From an uncultured Erythrobacter sp. (GTDB lineage: Bacteria > Pseudomonadota > Alphaproteobacteria > Sphingomonadales > Sphingomonadaceae), in contig CANKYK010000001.1 in NCBI GenBank assembly GCA_947488155.1, positions 744,001 to 808,000 on the forward strand: a stretch of DNA of 64,000 nt. Reading direction: 5' to 3'. The number at the start of each line of letters is the position of its first letter. Positions within the stretch are counted from its first letter, which is position 1. Shown here piece by piece: positions 51,745 to 59,656 of this stretch. The translations under genes and the position numbers were made by a program. The notes beneath the pieces are model-generated. The model searched no databases. It was not told where the DNA came from and worked only from the letters and a program-made list of their open reading frames with translations.

Positions 51745-53018
51745 GCCTGCATCATCCGTTTCCACTCGCCATAGGCGGCACGCATTCCAGTTTCGGCGCT
51801 GACATCACCCCGGTTTGAACCACCAGGGCCGTTGCCATCGCCGTCAAGGCCGCGATTGAGCATAATCCAAAGGTCAGGCCCGGCTTGCGAGCCACGCTGA
51901 ACGCGTTCCCACGCTTCGGCATCGTCGGTGCTGCCAAAACCCATCGGGCCTTGGAAATGTTCGTGCAGCCGCAGCCGCATCTGGTTGGCTGCCTCAGGCC
52001 CGCCCTCCATGGTGATCGCAATATGACGGATCTCTGTCTCTTCGACTGAAATCGGACGCAGGGCCCGGAAAAATGCCATAGAACACGCGATGTTCGGGAA
52101 TAAATTCAGGTTGAACCCGGTGCCGCCGACTGCCCGCACGATGCGGCGAACCTCTTCCTCGCTGTGTTCCTTGCGCAGCTCTTCGGCGAGCTCTTCAAAA
52201 CGGTCAGGTATCGGATCATCCAGATTGGCATCGAGATCTACCAGTTCAGGGATCATCACCATGACTGAATGGCCATTGCCGAGATCTTCGACATAGCCGT
52301 CGCCATCAAGGAAGGAGAACAATTCCTCGGCTTGCGAATCCAGCGAGTTCAGGAACGATTTGTGGACGACCGGAAAGTGATAGGCGTCGGTTGTGTTCTC
52401 AAGCTGGATTTTCCAATTGCCTGGGAAACGAAACTTATGCTCGCCGCCGGTGGAAACGGGATATCCGCCGCCCTGTTTCATAAACAGGTCAATCCACGGC
52501 TTTGCTTTGCCCAGAAAATCATCAAGGCTTGGGGCATCATCGTTATGCGTTGCGAAGATCAGCCCATTATAGCTCTCGGTCCGAAGGTTAATCAGACCGT
52601 ATTCGGACTTATTGAAGCTCGCATCGTAGCCATCCGCCATCGGCACACCGCGCAGAGAACCATCCTGCGCATAACCCCACCCATGATAAGGGCACACAAA
52701 GCTTGCCGCATTGCCTTTTTTCGCTTCACACACCGTTGCCGCGCGATGACGACAGCGATTGAGCAAAACGCGAACAACACCCTTGCGGTCGCGTGAGACG
52801 ATAACCGGCTGCATGCCGACATGGGTGGTGATGAAATCGCCCTTGCCCGGAAGCTCACTTTCATGCGCAACCCAGACCCATGTCTCGCCGAAGATCTTAT
52901 CCATCTCCACGTCGAAAATGGCTGCATCATTGTACAGGGATGTGTGCACACGGTCATGCTGAACCAGGTGGTCAAAATCAAACTCCGTAGAGTTTTGACG
53001 GGTGAAAGCAGTGGCCAT
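51741..53018 (-). CDS. iacC: Rieske aromatic-ring-hydroxylating dioxygenase large subunit (IacC-like)
   Basis: 425 residues. Rieske centre Cys89-x-His91 and Cys109-x2-His112 (NRCRHRAATVC ... FVCPYHGWGY); mononuclear iron site ENTTDAYHFPVVH with His214 and His219 and the bridging Asp. Closest families are benzoate/anthranilate-type oxygenases and IacC. In the iac pathway it takes the oxidised indole-acetate intermediate towards catechol. Benzoate dioxygenase would also give catechol after a diol dehydrogenase, but the iacA/B/H/I neighbours favour IacC. Confidence 0.88.
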   Translation of the reverse strand: MATAFTRQNSTEFDFDHLVQHDRVHTSLYNDAAIFDVEMDKIFGETWVWVAHESELPGKGDFITTHVGMQPVIVSRDRKGVVRVLLNRCRHRAATVCEAKKGNAASFVCPYHGWGYAQDGSLRGVPMADGYDASFNKSEYGLINLRTESYNGLIFATHNDDAPSLDDFLGKAKPWIDLFMKQGGGYPVSTGGEHKFRFPGNWKIQLENTTDAYHFPVVHKSFLNSLDSQAEELFSFLDGDGYVEDLGNGHSVMVMIPELVDLDANLDDPIPDRFEELAEELRKEHSEEEVRRIVRAVGGTGFNLNLFPNIACSMAFFRALRPISVEETEIRHIAITMEGGPEAANQMRLRLHEHFQGPMGFGSTDDAEAWERVQRGSQAGPDLWIMLNRGLDGDGNGPGGSNRGDVSAETGMRAAYGEWKRMMQA

Positions 53019-53019
53019 T

Positions 53020-53580
53020 TCAGTCCCCTTTTTCCGGTGTTGAATTGGGAGTTGGGATTTTGGAGTCGTTTCTCCATTGTCCCTCGATCTGACGGTCGAG
53101 CAGATTGGTCGTTAGGAAACGATCAATTCGCCACGCACCGTCCTCAAATACGAAACCAAGCTTGAGCTGCGCAGCGAGCACGAAGCTCTCGCCGCACGCA
53201 AAGCTTGGCATCTGCAACATCATCCAGCTGCCCTCGGCCGTTTCGCCATCAACATTGATGGTTTCACTGGTGAGAAAATGCGCGTTGGAGGCAAAATGTG
53301 GTGGTTCGGCATAACCACGCAGGAATGCGACTATCTCGGCTCTGCCATTGTGCACGCCAAATGCCTGCTCATAGCTTGCCCCGCCACCAAGCCACTTCGC
53401 ATTCTCGCCAAAGAGACTGCCGAGCTCATCGAAATCGGTATGGGGATCGAGGTCGTCGCAAATCTCCATATAGCGAGCGACAAGACCGCGGATCGCACTC
53501 TCTGCCTCAAGCGTAAACAACCGGCGCTCCAGCTCAGCCAGACGGGCATGATCAGTTAAAGAAGATGACGGGCTAGACAT
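53020..53580 (-). CDS. iacI: SnoaL-like protein (IacI-like)
   Basis: 186 residues from the ATG at 53580; a TTG at 53595 is in frame. Cone-fold pattern: ELERRLFTLEAESAIRGLVARYMEICDDLDPHTDFDELGSLFGENAKWLGGG, GRAEIVAFLRGY, HFLTSETINVDGETAEGSWMML and DGAWRIDRFLTT. Similar to scytalone-dehydratase/SnoaL-like proteins; iac clusters contain one such gene, iacI, of undefined function. One base separates it from the dioxygenase. Confidence 0.78.
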   Translation of the reverse strand: MSSPSSSLTDHARLAELERRLFTLEAESAIRGLVARYMEICDDLDPHTDFDELGSLFGENAKWLGGGASYEQAFGVHNGRAEIVAFLRGYAEPPHFASNAHFLTSETINVDGETAEGSWMMLQMPSFACGESFVLAAQLKLGFVFEDGAWRIDRFLTTNLLDRQIEGQWRNDSKIPTPNSTPEKGD

Positions 53581-53591
53581 CTCGCGTGCGC

Positions 53592-53966
53592 TCAACCGTT
53601 CGCATATTGCTCAGGCACTTCGAGCGCGCGGCCCATCCGCGCCTCGACCCGGCAATATTTCCAAAGGCGATACTCGCCGATCTCAATCGTGCGGAACAGA
53701 TTGCATGCTGCGATAACGCTGTCGCGATCGGGCATGTCGGCCATGATGTAAGCGGTCCAAGGATAGCCGTCGGGAGACGTTCCCACCATTGTCTCGTCAT
53801 CGTCGAGCATGCCTAGGACTTCCACGCCCTCCATCTGGTTGATGCGTCCCATCATCTCGCCGAACGCACTCCAGACCTTCCCGATCTCTGAGGAAGGCAA
53901 ATCGAAGAATGGTTGCAACACGGCAATGCACAAGAGCGTGCGAATTTTCTTAGGCTGTTCAGTCAT
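53592..53966 (-). CDS. iacB: IacB-like small protein
   Basis: 124 residues; the ATG at 53966 has AAGGGA 6-7 bases upstream. Ferredoxin-like alpha/beta pattern: KIRTLLCIAVLQPFFDLPSSEIGKVWSAFGEMMGRINQMEGVEVLGMLDDDETMVG and WTAYIMADMPDRDSVIAACNLFRTIEIGEYRLWKYCRVEARMG. It resembles muconolactone-isomerase-size stress-response dimers. Placement between iacA and iacI suits IacB, whose role is not established. The symbol rests mainly on position. Confidence 0.65.
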   Translation of the reverse strand: MTEQPKKIRTLLCIAVLQPFFDLPSSEIGKVWSAFGEMMGRINQMEGVEVLGMLDDDETMVGTSPDGYPWTAYIMADMPDRDSVIAACNLFRTIEIGEYRLWKYCRVEARMGRALEVPEQYANG

Positions 53967-53996
53967 GGCAATCCCTTTCAATATGGTCCGTTTGGC

Positions 53997-55160
53997 TCAA
54001 GCGTATCCAGGGATCGGCGGTTGCCCGACCAGAACCTTGCCCGCGTTCATAAAAGATCCTTCATTGAGGAAGGCGTGCTGCGCTGTGACCATCGCGTCAG
54101 CGAGATAGCGGGACAGAGGATTCGCGTTGAAAATACCCATCGTGCCGGTCATCTCGAAACAGGCCCGTGCGACCTCCGCCCCCGCGCGCGCGGCATGGGA
54201 TGAAGCCAAACGCAGACGCATCATGTCATCACGCGTCATTTCCTCGCGCGCTTCCGACTTTGCCCAGATTTCATCGCTCAATTCATAAAACCAGCTGCGC
54301 GCTGCACACAGCTTTGCCTCGCATTCGCCGAGATGGATTTGAACGTTGTCACGGTCGCCAAGTGTCGGCGCGCCGGTGATGGATTTCGACTTGTCGGCAA
54401 TGCCAATCACATGGTCGACTGCCGCACGCGCAATACCCAGATTGCAGACCGCCAGCACTTGCGCCGAAATCCCCAATGTCGGGTAATCATAGGCCGTCGA
54501 ATTGATCGTGGGGGCCGCGCCTCTCACCAAAATCCAGTCATCCGGCACAAAAACATCTTCAACAACCAGATCATGACTGCCAGTGCCGGTCATACCCAGC
54601 GTATCCCAAGTTGGATCGATCGTGACCTGATCCGCCGGCATAACCGCCATCAGCGGCAAAGGCGGGCCATCCTGCCCTTCAATACTGATGCCGACCCCAA
54701 TCAGAGAGGCCCCCATGCACCCGCTGCCGAAGCTCCAACGTCCGCTGACCCGGACCCCGCCATCCACCTTCTTCGCGGGTTGGGGGGGAAATACCGCGCC
54801 TGCGAAGACGATATCAGGCGTGTCCGCGTAAATTTTCGACAGCGTCTCTGGCGGGAGCGATGAAAGATATTTTGTGGCGAAAGCAAAGCTAGCCACCCAG
54901 CCCACCGATCCATCAGCCTCAGAGATGCGCTCAATGATTTGAAGGAAATCGCTAGCTGGCATTTCACTCCCGCCGAACTGGGTCGGAACGAAAGCGCGAT
55001 ACAGGCCAATAGCTTGCAGCTCCTCGATCACATCCTTGCTGACATGGCGTTGATCGCGAAATTCGTCGCGCCGAGCTGCAATGTCTTCGAGGAGAGCCTC
55101 AAAACGTGATTTATCAATGAACTCTGATGGCGAGAATTCTTTTGCATCGGAAATGTGCAT
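53997..55160 (-). CDS. iacA: acyl-CoA dehydrogenase-like flavin monooxygenase (IacA-like)
   Basis: 387 residues. Fold of acyl-CoA dehydrogenases (RDQRHVSKDVIEELQAIGLYRAFVPTQFGGSEM, GSGCMGASLIGVGI, DTLGMTGTGSHDLVVEDVFVPDDW) but lacking the catalytic Glu region of true dehydrogenases, which is the pattern of group D flavin monooxygenases such as HpaB/IacA. It would hydroxylate the indole ring of indole-3-acetate, fed with reduced flavin by the IacG-like fusion. Second gene of the operon. Confidence 0.85.
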   Translation of the reverse strand: MHISDAKEFSPSEFIDKSRFEALLEDIAARRDEFRDQRHVSKDVIEELQAIGLYRAFVPTQFGGSEMPASDFLQIIERISEADGSVGWVASFAFATKYLSSLPPETLSKIYADTPDIVFAGAVFPPQPAKKVDGGVRVSGRWSFGSGCMGASLIGVGISIEGQDGPPLPLMAVMPADQVTIDPTWDTLGMTGTGSHDLVVEDVFVPDDWILVRGAAPTINSTAYDYPTLGISAQVLAVCNLGIARAAVDHVIGIADKSKSITGAPTLGDRDNVQIHLGECEAKLCAARSWFYELSDEIWAKSEAREEMTRDDMMRLRLASSHAARAGAEVARACFEMTGTMGIFNANPLSRYLADAMVTAQHAFLNEGSFMNAGKVLVGQPPIPGYA

Positions 55161-55171
55161 GATTGATTCCT

Positions 55172-56365
55172 TCAGCTTTGAACTGTGTTGATTTTGGAGG
55201 TGTGGAGCGGCGCAAATTTCTGTGCCGCCGCGATCAATGTCTCGTCTTCACCCTTACGGCCGACAAGCTGGAGGCTAACCGGCGCGCCGTCGATCTCGCC
55301 AACAGGCACGCTCAAGGCCGGATGTCCGCTGACATTGAATGGTCGGCACAGGGCTGTCAGCGCCAGCATCTTCATCAGATCACCAGCATCCTCAAGGCGC
55401 GGCGGCAGCCCGGCAAGCGTAGGCAGCGCGACAATGTCGACAGCCTCCAGCGCCTCATTCAATTCAGCCGTAAATTCGCCGCGCACACGCTCGGCCTGCA
55501 CCAGTTGATCGTCGCTAACCTGCCCCGCCTTTGTCAGGCGGTGGGCAATATCTGCGCCCAGCTTTCCAGTAGAAATCAAATGGCCGAACGCATTGTGGGT
55601 TTCCCGCGCAATGATCGTGAGGCCGGCCCGGTTAGCATCATCAAAAGCATCAAGCGCAATGCCTTCATGGATCGAACCGAATGCGTCCTCGACCGAGCGC
55701 CGAACCATTTTCGCAACGGCTTCTTCTGCCGCAGTTTCAAGCCAGCCAAAGCGGATTTGGGCGATTGGAGGAAGTGGAGAAAACTCAGGATCGATACACT
55801 GCATCGCTTTGTACAGCATCCCAGCATCGCGCGCGAACGGCCCAACGCAGTCCAGCGAAGAAACCTTGGGCGCGCAGCCCGCCCTGGAAATACGACCGAA
55901 TGTCGGCTTCAGACCAAATATGCCGCAACAGGCCGCTGGAATTCGGATCGAACCGCCTGTATCTGTACCAATTGAAAAATCACACATTCCGGCTGAGACA
56001 GCTACGGCGGAACCACTCGACGACCCCCCTGGTATCAGAGTCGGATAGTGAGGATTGCGCGGCGTACCGGACCAATCGTTGATCCCGGTCACACCATAAG
56101 CAAGCTCGTGCAGATTGGTCTTACCAATGATACTGCAATTCGAATCAAGCAGATTTTCAACGATCCGGGCATTTGAATATGCTGGTTTTTCAGATATTAA
56201 TGCCGCACTGCCTGCTGCACTCACCGCTCCAGCAAGGTCAATTGTATCTTTGATCATAACCGAGAAACGCCCGTCACCAACCCTAACCCTTGCAGCCAAG
56301 ACCGAGTCGGCCTGACCATGCAGCGGGTCGTTTTCAACTGCCATAGGGGTGGAAATCTGGGTCAA
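55172..56365 (-). CDS. iacH: amidase-signature hydrolase (IacH-like)
   Basis: 397 residues from a TTG at 56365, supported by GAGGA 7 bases upstream; an ATG 21 bases on is the alternative. Amidase-signature triad: Lys in MIKDTIDLAG, Ser in PGGSSSGSAVAVSAG and the nucleophile Ser in TDTGGSIRIPAACCG. It could hydrolyse indole-3-acetamide or conjugates to the free acid. In iac clusters iacH is of unproven function. First gene of the 11.5-kb operon. Confidence 0.85.
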   Translation of the reverse strand: MTQISTPMAVENDPLHGQADSVLAARVRVGDGRFSVMIKDTIDLAGAVSAAGSAALISEKPAYSNARIVENLLDSNCSIIGKTNLHELAYGVTGINDWSGTPRNPHYPTLIPGGSSSGSAVAVSAGMCDFSIGTDTGGSIRIPAACCGIFGLKPTFGRISRAGCAPKVSSLDCVGPFARDAGMLYKAMQCIDPEFSPLPPIAQIRFGWLETAAEEAVAKMVRRSVEDAFGSIHEGIALDAFDDANRAGLTIIARETHNAFGHLISTGKLGADIAHRLTKAGQVSDDQLVQAERVRGEFTAELNEALEAVDIVALPTLAGLPPRLEDAGDLMKMLALTALCRPFNVSGHPALSVPVGEIDGAPVSLQLVGRKGEDETLIAAAQKFAPLHTSKINTVQS

Positions 56366-56392
56366 TTTGCATCCTCAAAGATAAAACTTGAT

Positions 56393-56403
56393 TATTCACG
56401 TAA
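56393..56403 (+). promoter_or_regulatory. shared motif in the iacH/pcaI divergent promoter
   Basis: TATTCACGTAA in the 93-base gap between iacH and pcaI. The same 11-mer occurs in reverse at 59477-59487 in front of the AraC gene. A TTGACA at 56419-56424 is a possible -35 for pcaI. Confidence 0.5.
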
Positions 56404-56458
56404 CTTGATCCAAGCGTATTGACAAGCAAAAAATAGATGTGAAGCAAATGAGGGTATC

Positions 56459-57169
56459 TTGAAGAAAAAGGTTTTCGGAAACGCAACGGATGCACTGGCA
56501 GGGATCGCCACCGATGGCATGACTGTCATGGCGGGCGGATTTGGCCTGTGCGGGATGCCGGCATCATTGATCGAAGCCCTGCGAGACACAGGCGCTAGCG
56601 CGCTGACTTGTGTGTCCAACAATGCAGGAACCGATGGCGAAGGCCTCGCCCTGCTTCTCTCAACCGGGCAAATCCGAAAGATGATTTCATCTTACGTTGG
56701 AGACAACAAACTGTTTTCTGACCTCTATTTGTCAGGTGCGATCGAACTGGAGTTCTGCCCTCAAGGGACATTAGCCGAGCGTTGCCGCGCAGGCGGCGCC
56801 GGAATTGCTGGCTTCTACACGAAAACGGGCGTCGGCACGGTCAATGCTGAGGGCAAGGAGATCCGCGAATTTGATGGTGTTCCTCATGTCTTGGAAACGG
56901 GCATCATCGCTGATCTGGCGCTGGTGAAGGCCGAAATCGCAGACGAAGACGGCAACCTGATCTACCGCAAGACCGCTCGTAATTTTAATCCTGACATGGC
57001 GATGGGTGGACGCATGACCGTGGCCGAAGTTGAACAAATCGTCCCCGCCGGATCGCTGGACCCAGATCACATTCATACGCCAGGCATCTTTGTTCAACGT
57101 GTGGTCCAAAGCACGCGCGCCAAACGCATTGAAAAACTGACTGAACGCTCGAAGGAAGTCGCACAATGA
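56459..57169 (+). CDS. pcaI: 3-oxoadipate CoA-transferase subunit A
   Basis: 236 residues from a TTG at 56459; GAGGG lies 4 bases before it. Glycine-rich GGFGLCGMPASLIEAL, SNNAGTDGEGLALLLSTGQIRKMISSYVG and TYLAERCRAGG-like ELEFCPQGTLAERCRAGGAGI are typical of the A subunit of 3-oxoacid CoA-transferases. Context (catechol ortho-cleavage) favours 3-oxoadipate over acetoacetate. Divergent from iacH. Confidence 0.87.
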   Translation: MKKKVFGNATDALAGIATDGMTVMAGGFGLCGMPASLIEALRDTGASALTCVSNNAGTDGEGLALLLSTGQIRKMISSYVGDNKLFSDLYLSGAIELEFCPQGTLAERCRAGGAGIAGFYTKTGVGTVNAEGKEIREFDGVPHVLETGIIADLALVKAEIADEDGNLIYRKTARNFNPDMAMGGRMTVAEVEQIVPAGSLDPDHIHTPGIFVQRVVQSTRAKRIEKLTERSKEVAQ

Positions 57170-57816
57170 GCTGGAGCCGTGATGAAATGGCCGCAAAAGC
57201 TGCCGAAGAGATCGAGGATGGGTTTTATGTCAATTTGGGCATTGGCATTCCCACTCTGGTTGCAAACCACATTCCGGCAGACCGAGATCTTATTCTGCAA
57301 TCCGAAAACGGCATGCTCGGAATGGGGCCCTTCCCGTTTGAAGGAGAGGCAGATCCTGACCTAATCAATGCGGGCAAGCAAACCATTACCGAACTCGACC
57401 GCACATCTTATTTCAGCTCATCGACATCCTTCGCGATGATCCGCGGCGGCCATATCGATCTTGCGATCCTTGGGACGATGGAAGTCGCCCAGAACGGCGA
57501 TATCGCCAACTGGATGATCCCGGGCAAGCTGGTCAAAGGGATGGGCGGCGGCATGGATCTTGTCGCTGGTGCGAAACGCGTGGTTGTGATCACCGATCAC
57601 GTCACAAAATCAGGCGCGCCAAAACTGCTGAAGCAATGCACGCTGCCTCTAACTGGGCAAGGCGTTGTGAAGCGGATCATTACCGATCTGGGCATTTTCG
57701 ATGTGAAGGGCGAAGGATTGGCAGTCGCCGAGATAGCGCCTGGCGTCAGCCGTGAGCAGATCCAGAAGGCGACGGATGCTGCCTTGCTGGCATGGCCAGA
57801 CAAGGAATTGGCATAG
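57166..57816 (+). CDS. pcaJ: 3-oxoadipate CoA-transferase subunit B
   Basis: 216 residues, start overlapping pcaI stop (ATGA). FYVNLGIGIPTLVANHI, the catalytic Glu in LILQSENGMLGMGPFP, and GGHIDLAILGTMEVAQNGDIANWMIPGK are diagnostic. With PcaI it moves CoA from succinyl-CoA to 3-oxoadipate. The final thiolase (pcaF) is not in the window. Confidence 0.9.
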   Translation: MSWSRDEMAAKAAEEIEDGFYVNLGIGIPTLVANHIPADRDLILQSENGMLGMGPFPFEGEADPDLINAGKQTITELDRTSYFSSSTSFAMIRGGHIDLAILGTMEVAQNGDIANWMIPGKLVKGMGGGMDLVAGAKRVVVITDHVTKSGAPKLLKQCTLPLTGQGVVKRIITDLGIFDVKGEGLAVAEIAPGVSREQIQKATDAALLAWPDKELA

Positions 57817-57874
57817 CCGCCTGCGCGAACCGACTGGCAACGCTTTTCTTTTTAAAGTTTTGCCGCCATAGACA

Positions 57875-57898
57875 AGTTGATCTTTCAACTAAAGTTGA
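57875..57898. promoter_or_regulatory. triple half-site operator before the MarR gene
   Basis: AGTTGA (57875-57880), TCTT, TCAACT (57885-57890), AA, AGTTGA (57893-57898). Adjacent half-sites form two overlapping palindromes directly before the GTG at 57907. Suits autoregulation by the MarR/IacR-like protein. Confidence 0.6.
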
Positions 57899-57906
57899 GA
57901 AGCCTC

Positions 57907-58416
57907 GTGAATTACACAACACCTGATGTCGATACAGCGACTAGGGATGCATATGCGACCGACGGAACCGAGAACCCAAAGTTCGATGTCCAAACATGGC
58001 CATTCTATTGGCTCATTCGCACGCATGACCGGTATCTTGAGTTTCTGGAAGCAGGCCTCAAAACCGTAGAGCTTGATGTTCCTCACTGGCGGGTCCTTAT
58101 GCTGCTGTCGGGCGACCGCGCGCGCAGTGTCAGCTACCTCGCCAAGGAATCTTGCATCAAACTTTCGACAATGACACGGATTGTCAAACGCATGCAGACA
58201 GAAGGGTTGGTTGAGACTCGCCAGCGCGCCTCGGATGCGCGGGTGACCGAAGTCTTGCTGACGCGCAATGGCAGGCGGGCACGGCCGCTGGCCTGGCATC
58301 AGGCAGACCGTATCTATGGGATCGCTTTCGACGGAGTCGAAGCCGAAGAGATCGCTCAACTCAACGGAACGTTGCAAAAGATCGCACGCAACTTAGCGGG
58401 CGCCTCTGAGAAGTAG
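57907..58416 (+). CDS. iacR: MarR family regulator (IacR-like)
   Basis: 169 residues from a GTG at 57907; a TTG at 57877 lies inside the operator and is less likely. Winged helix: HWRVLMLLSGDRARSVSYLAKESCIKLSTMTRIVKRMQTEGLVETRQRASDARVTEVLL. Helical dimer segments include FYWLIRTHDRYLEFLEAGL. iac clusters are known to be repressed by the MarR protein IacR and induced by indole-3-acetate; that role is inferred here from position. Confidence 0.82.
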   Translation: MNYTTPDVDTATRDAYATDGTENPKFDVQTWPFYWLIRTHDRYLEFLEAGLKTVELDVPHWRVLMLLSGDRARSVSYLAKESCIKLSTMTRIVKRMQTEGLVETRQRASDARVTEVLLTRNGRRARPLAWHQADRIYGIAFDGVEAEEIAQLNGTLQKIARNLAGASEK

Positions 58417-58453
58417 GTGGGCATTTCCGCACATCGGACCTAAAAGACGGCCA

Positions 58454-59455
58454 TCAATGCGCTTGGCCTCCACCGCTATTGCTAAAGCCCCTTTGCTTCA
58501 CCCACGCCCGCGGACTTGTCCCATAAGCCGCTTTAAAAGACCGGCAAAAGTGCGTGTAGTCGGCAAAACCCCAACGATAGGCAATCTGACTGAGAGTTTC
58601 GCTGCCGCCGAGGTTTGATTCCATGTCCATCCTCGCCGCATCGAGCCTTTGCGCCTTAATCCAAGCAGTTAGCGATTGACCATCCTTCGCAAATAGATCT
58701 CTCAAATAGCGAGGGGAGATGTTGCATCCCGCGCTGACCATTTGGGGATTAAGCGCCTCGTCCTTCAGATTGTCGAGGATAAACCGTTTTGCGCGCTGCA
58801 GATGCTCGATACGCGGCTGTGTGATATCATTTGCGGTGGAATCGAACCTGGCGCCCAGCGCAGTCGAGACAAGACTGGTGAGGCTCCCGAAGACTTGGGG
58901 CCGCAGGCCTTCAGGCAAATTTTGCCCAACCGACAGCAATGTTTTCATATTCTGGGCAATAATTTTTGTCAGCGCATCTTGCCCATTGAGACGGATAGGA
59001 GCTGCGCCCGCCAACCACCGACAGCGTTCGTGAAAGACTTCTTTCGGCACCTGAAATACCGCTTGCTCAAAAAACGTGTCGAAACGCAGCTCATACGGGC
59101 GGTCACTATCGACAAATGTGATGTCACCCTCTGCTAGTTTGATTTCTTCCTGATCTTGCCAGATGGCCCCTCTACCAGCCGTTTGGCAGACAAAAATGTA
59201 TGACGAGCCATCGCCGGCTCGAATAGCCTTCCGGCTGCGTCGGACAATCTGGGATCCTGCACGCACCAGAGCGATGCCGGTACGCCCGGACCGCAGCAAC
59301 TCAATCTGGCCCGTGAACTCGTTATCTTGCAACAACTCCGTTTCCAGCGGCAAGAAAGCCGCGTTGACCAAACGATTCCAATGGTCGCCGCGCCTGGATG
59401 GCACCACCGCTTCTGTGGTGAAGCGATCAAGCTGAGATAGGGTTGCGTCGGTCAA
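58454..59455 (-). CDS. AraC family regulator
   Basis: 333 residues from a TTG at 59455, with GAGGA 7-8 bases upstream. N-terminal AraC-binding-like cupin domain (NEFTGQIELLRSGRTGIALVRAGSQIVRRS, EGDITFVDSDRPYEL) similar to NitR/OxyR-type aromatic or nitrile regulators. C-terminal two-HTH domain RAKRFILDNLKDEALNPQMVSAGCNISPRYLRDLF and SQIAYRWGFADYTHFCRSFKAAYG. AraC-type activators often control nitrilase or aldoxime-dehydratase genes, which lie 2.6 kb to the right. Confidence 0.87.
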   Translation of the reverse strand: MTDATLSQLDRFTTEAVVPSRRGDHWNRLVNAAFLPLETELLQDNEFTGQIELLRSGRTGIALVRAGSQIVRRSRKAIRAGDGSSYIFVCQTAGRGAIWQDQEEIKLAEGDITFVDSDRPYELRFDTFFEQAVFQVPKEVFHERCRWLAGAAPIRLNGQDALTKIIAQNMKTLLSVGQNLPEGLRPQVFGSLTSLVSTALGARFDSTANDITQPRIEHLQRAKRFILDNLKDEALNPQMVSAGCNISPRYLRDLFAKDGQSLTAWIKAQRLDAARMDMESNLGGSETLSQIAYRWGFADYTHFCRSFKAAYGTSPRAWVKQRGFSNSGGGQAH

Positions 59456-59476
59456 GTTGCCATCCTCACAAATTCA

Positions 59477-59487
59477 TTACGTGAATA
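59477..59487 (-). promoter_or_regulatory. second copy of the TATTCACGTAA motif
   Basis: On the minus strand TATTCACGTAA, 22 bases before the AraC TTG start. Identical to 56393-56403. Could be an operator shared by the two divergent promoter regions. Confidence 0.5.
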
Positions 59488-59548
59488 TTCAACATTTTGC
59501 GCCGCCAGTGTCAAGTTTCACGGAAAGCATGAGCTAGGTTGATGATGA

Positions 59549-59574
59549 AGAATCGCGAAAGCACTGGCGATTCT
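59549..59574. promoter_or_regulatory. inverted repeat upstream of the TonB receptor
   Basis: AGAATCGC and GCGATTCT, perfect 8-base arms with 10 bases between, in the AraC/receptor intergenic region. A candidate regulator site or leader hairpin for the receptor mRNA. Confidence 0.55.
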
Positions 59575-59656
59575 GTCCAAATAAGTCGGCGAACTTTCGA
59601 AATTGATTGAGGGCGCAACAGCGGGCTTACCAGGCAGGTTAGAGGGAGTGACTTAA

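Noticed and set aside
51265..53018. benzoate or anthranilate dioxygenase instead of IacCD
   Set aside because: Subunits alone would fit, but the adjoining IacA-, IacB-, IacH- and IacI-like genes and flavin reductase are not part of ben or ant operons. Kept as an alternative in the entry.
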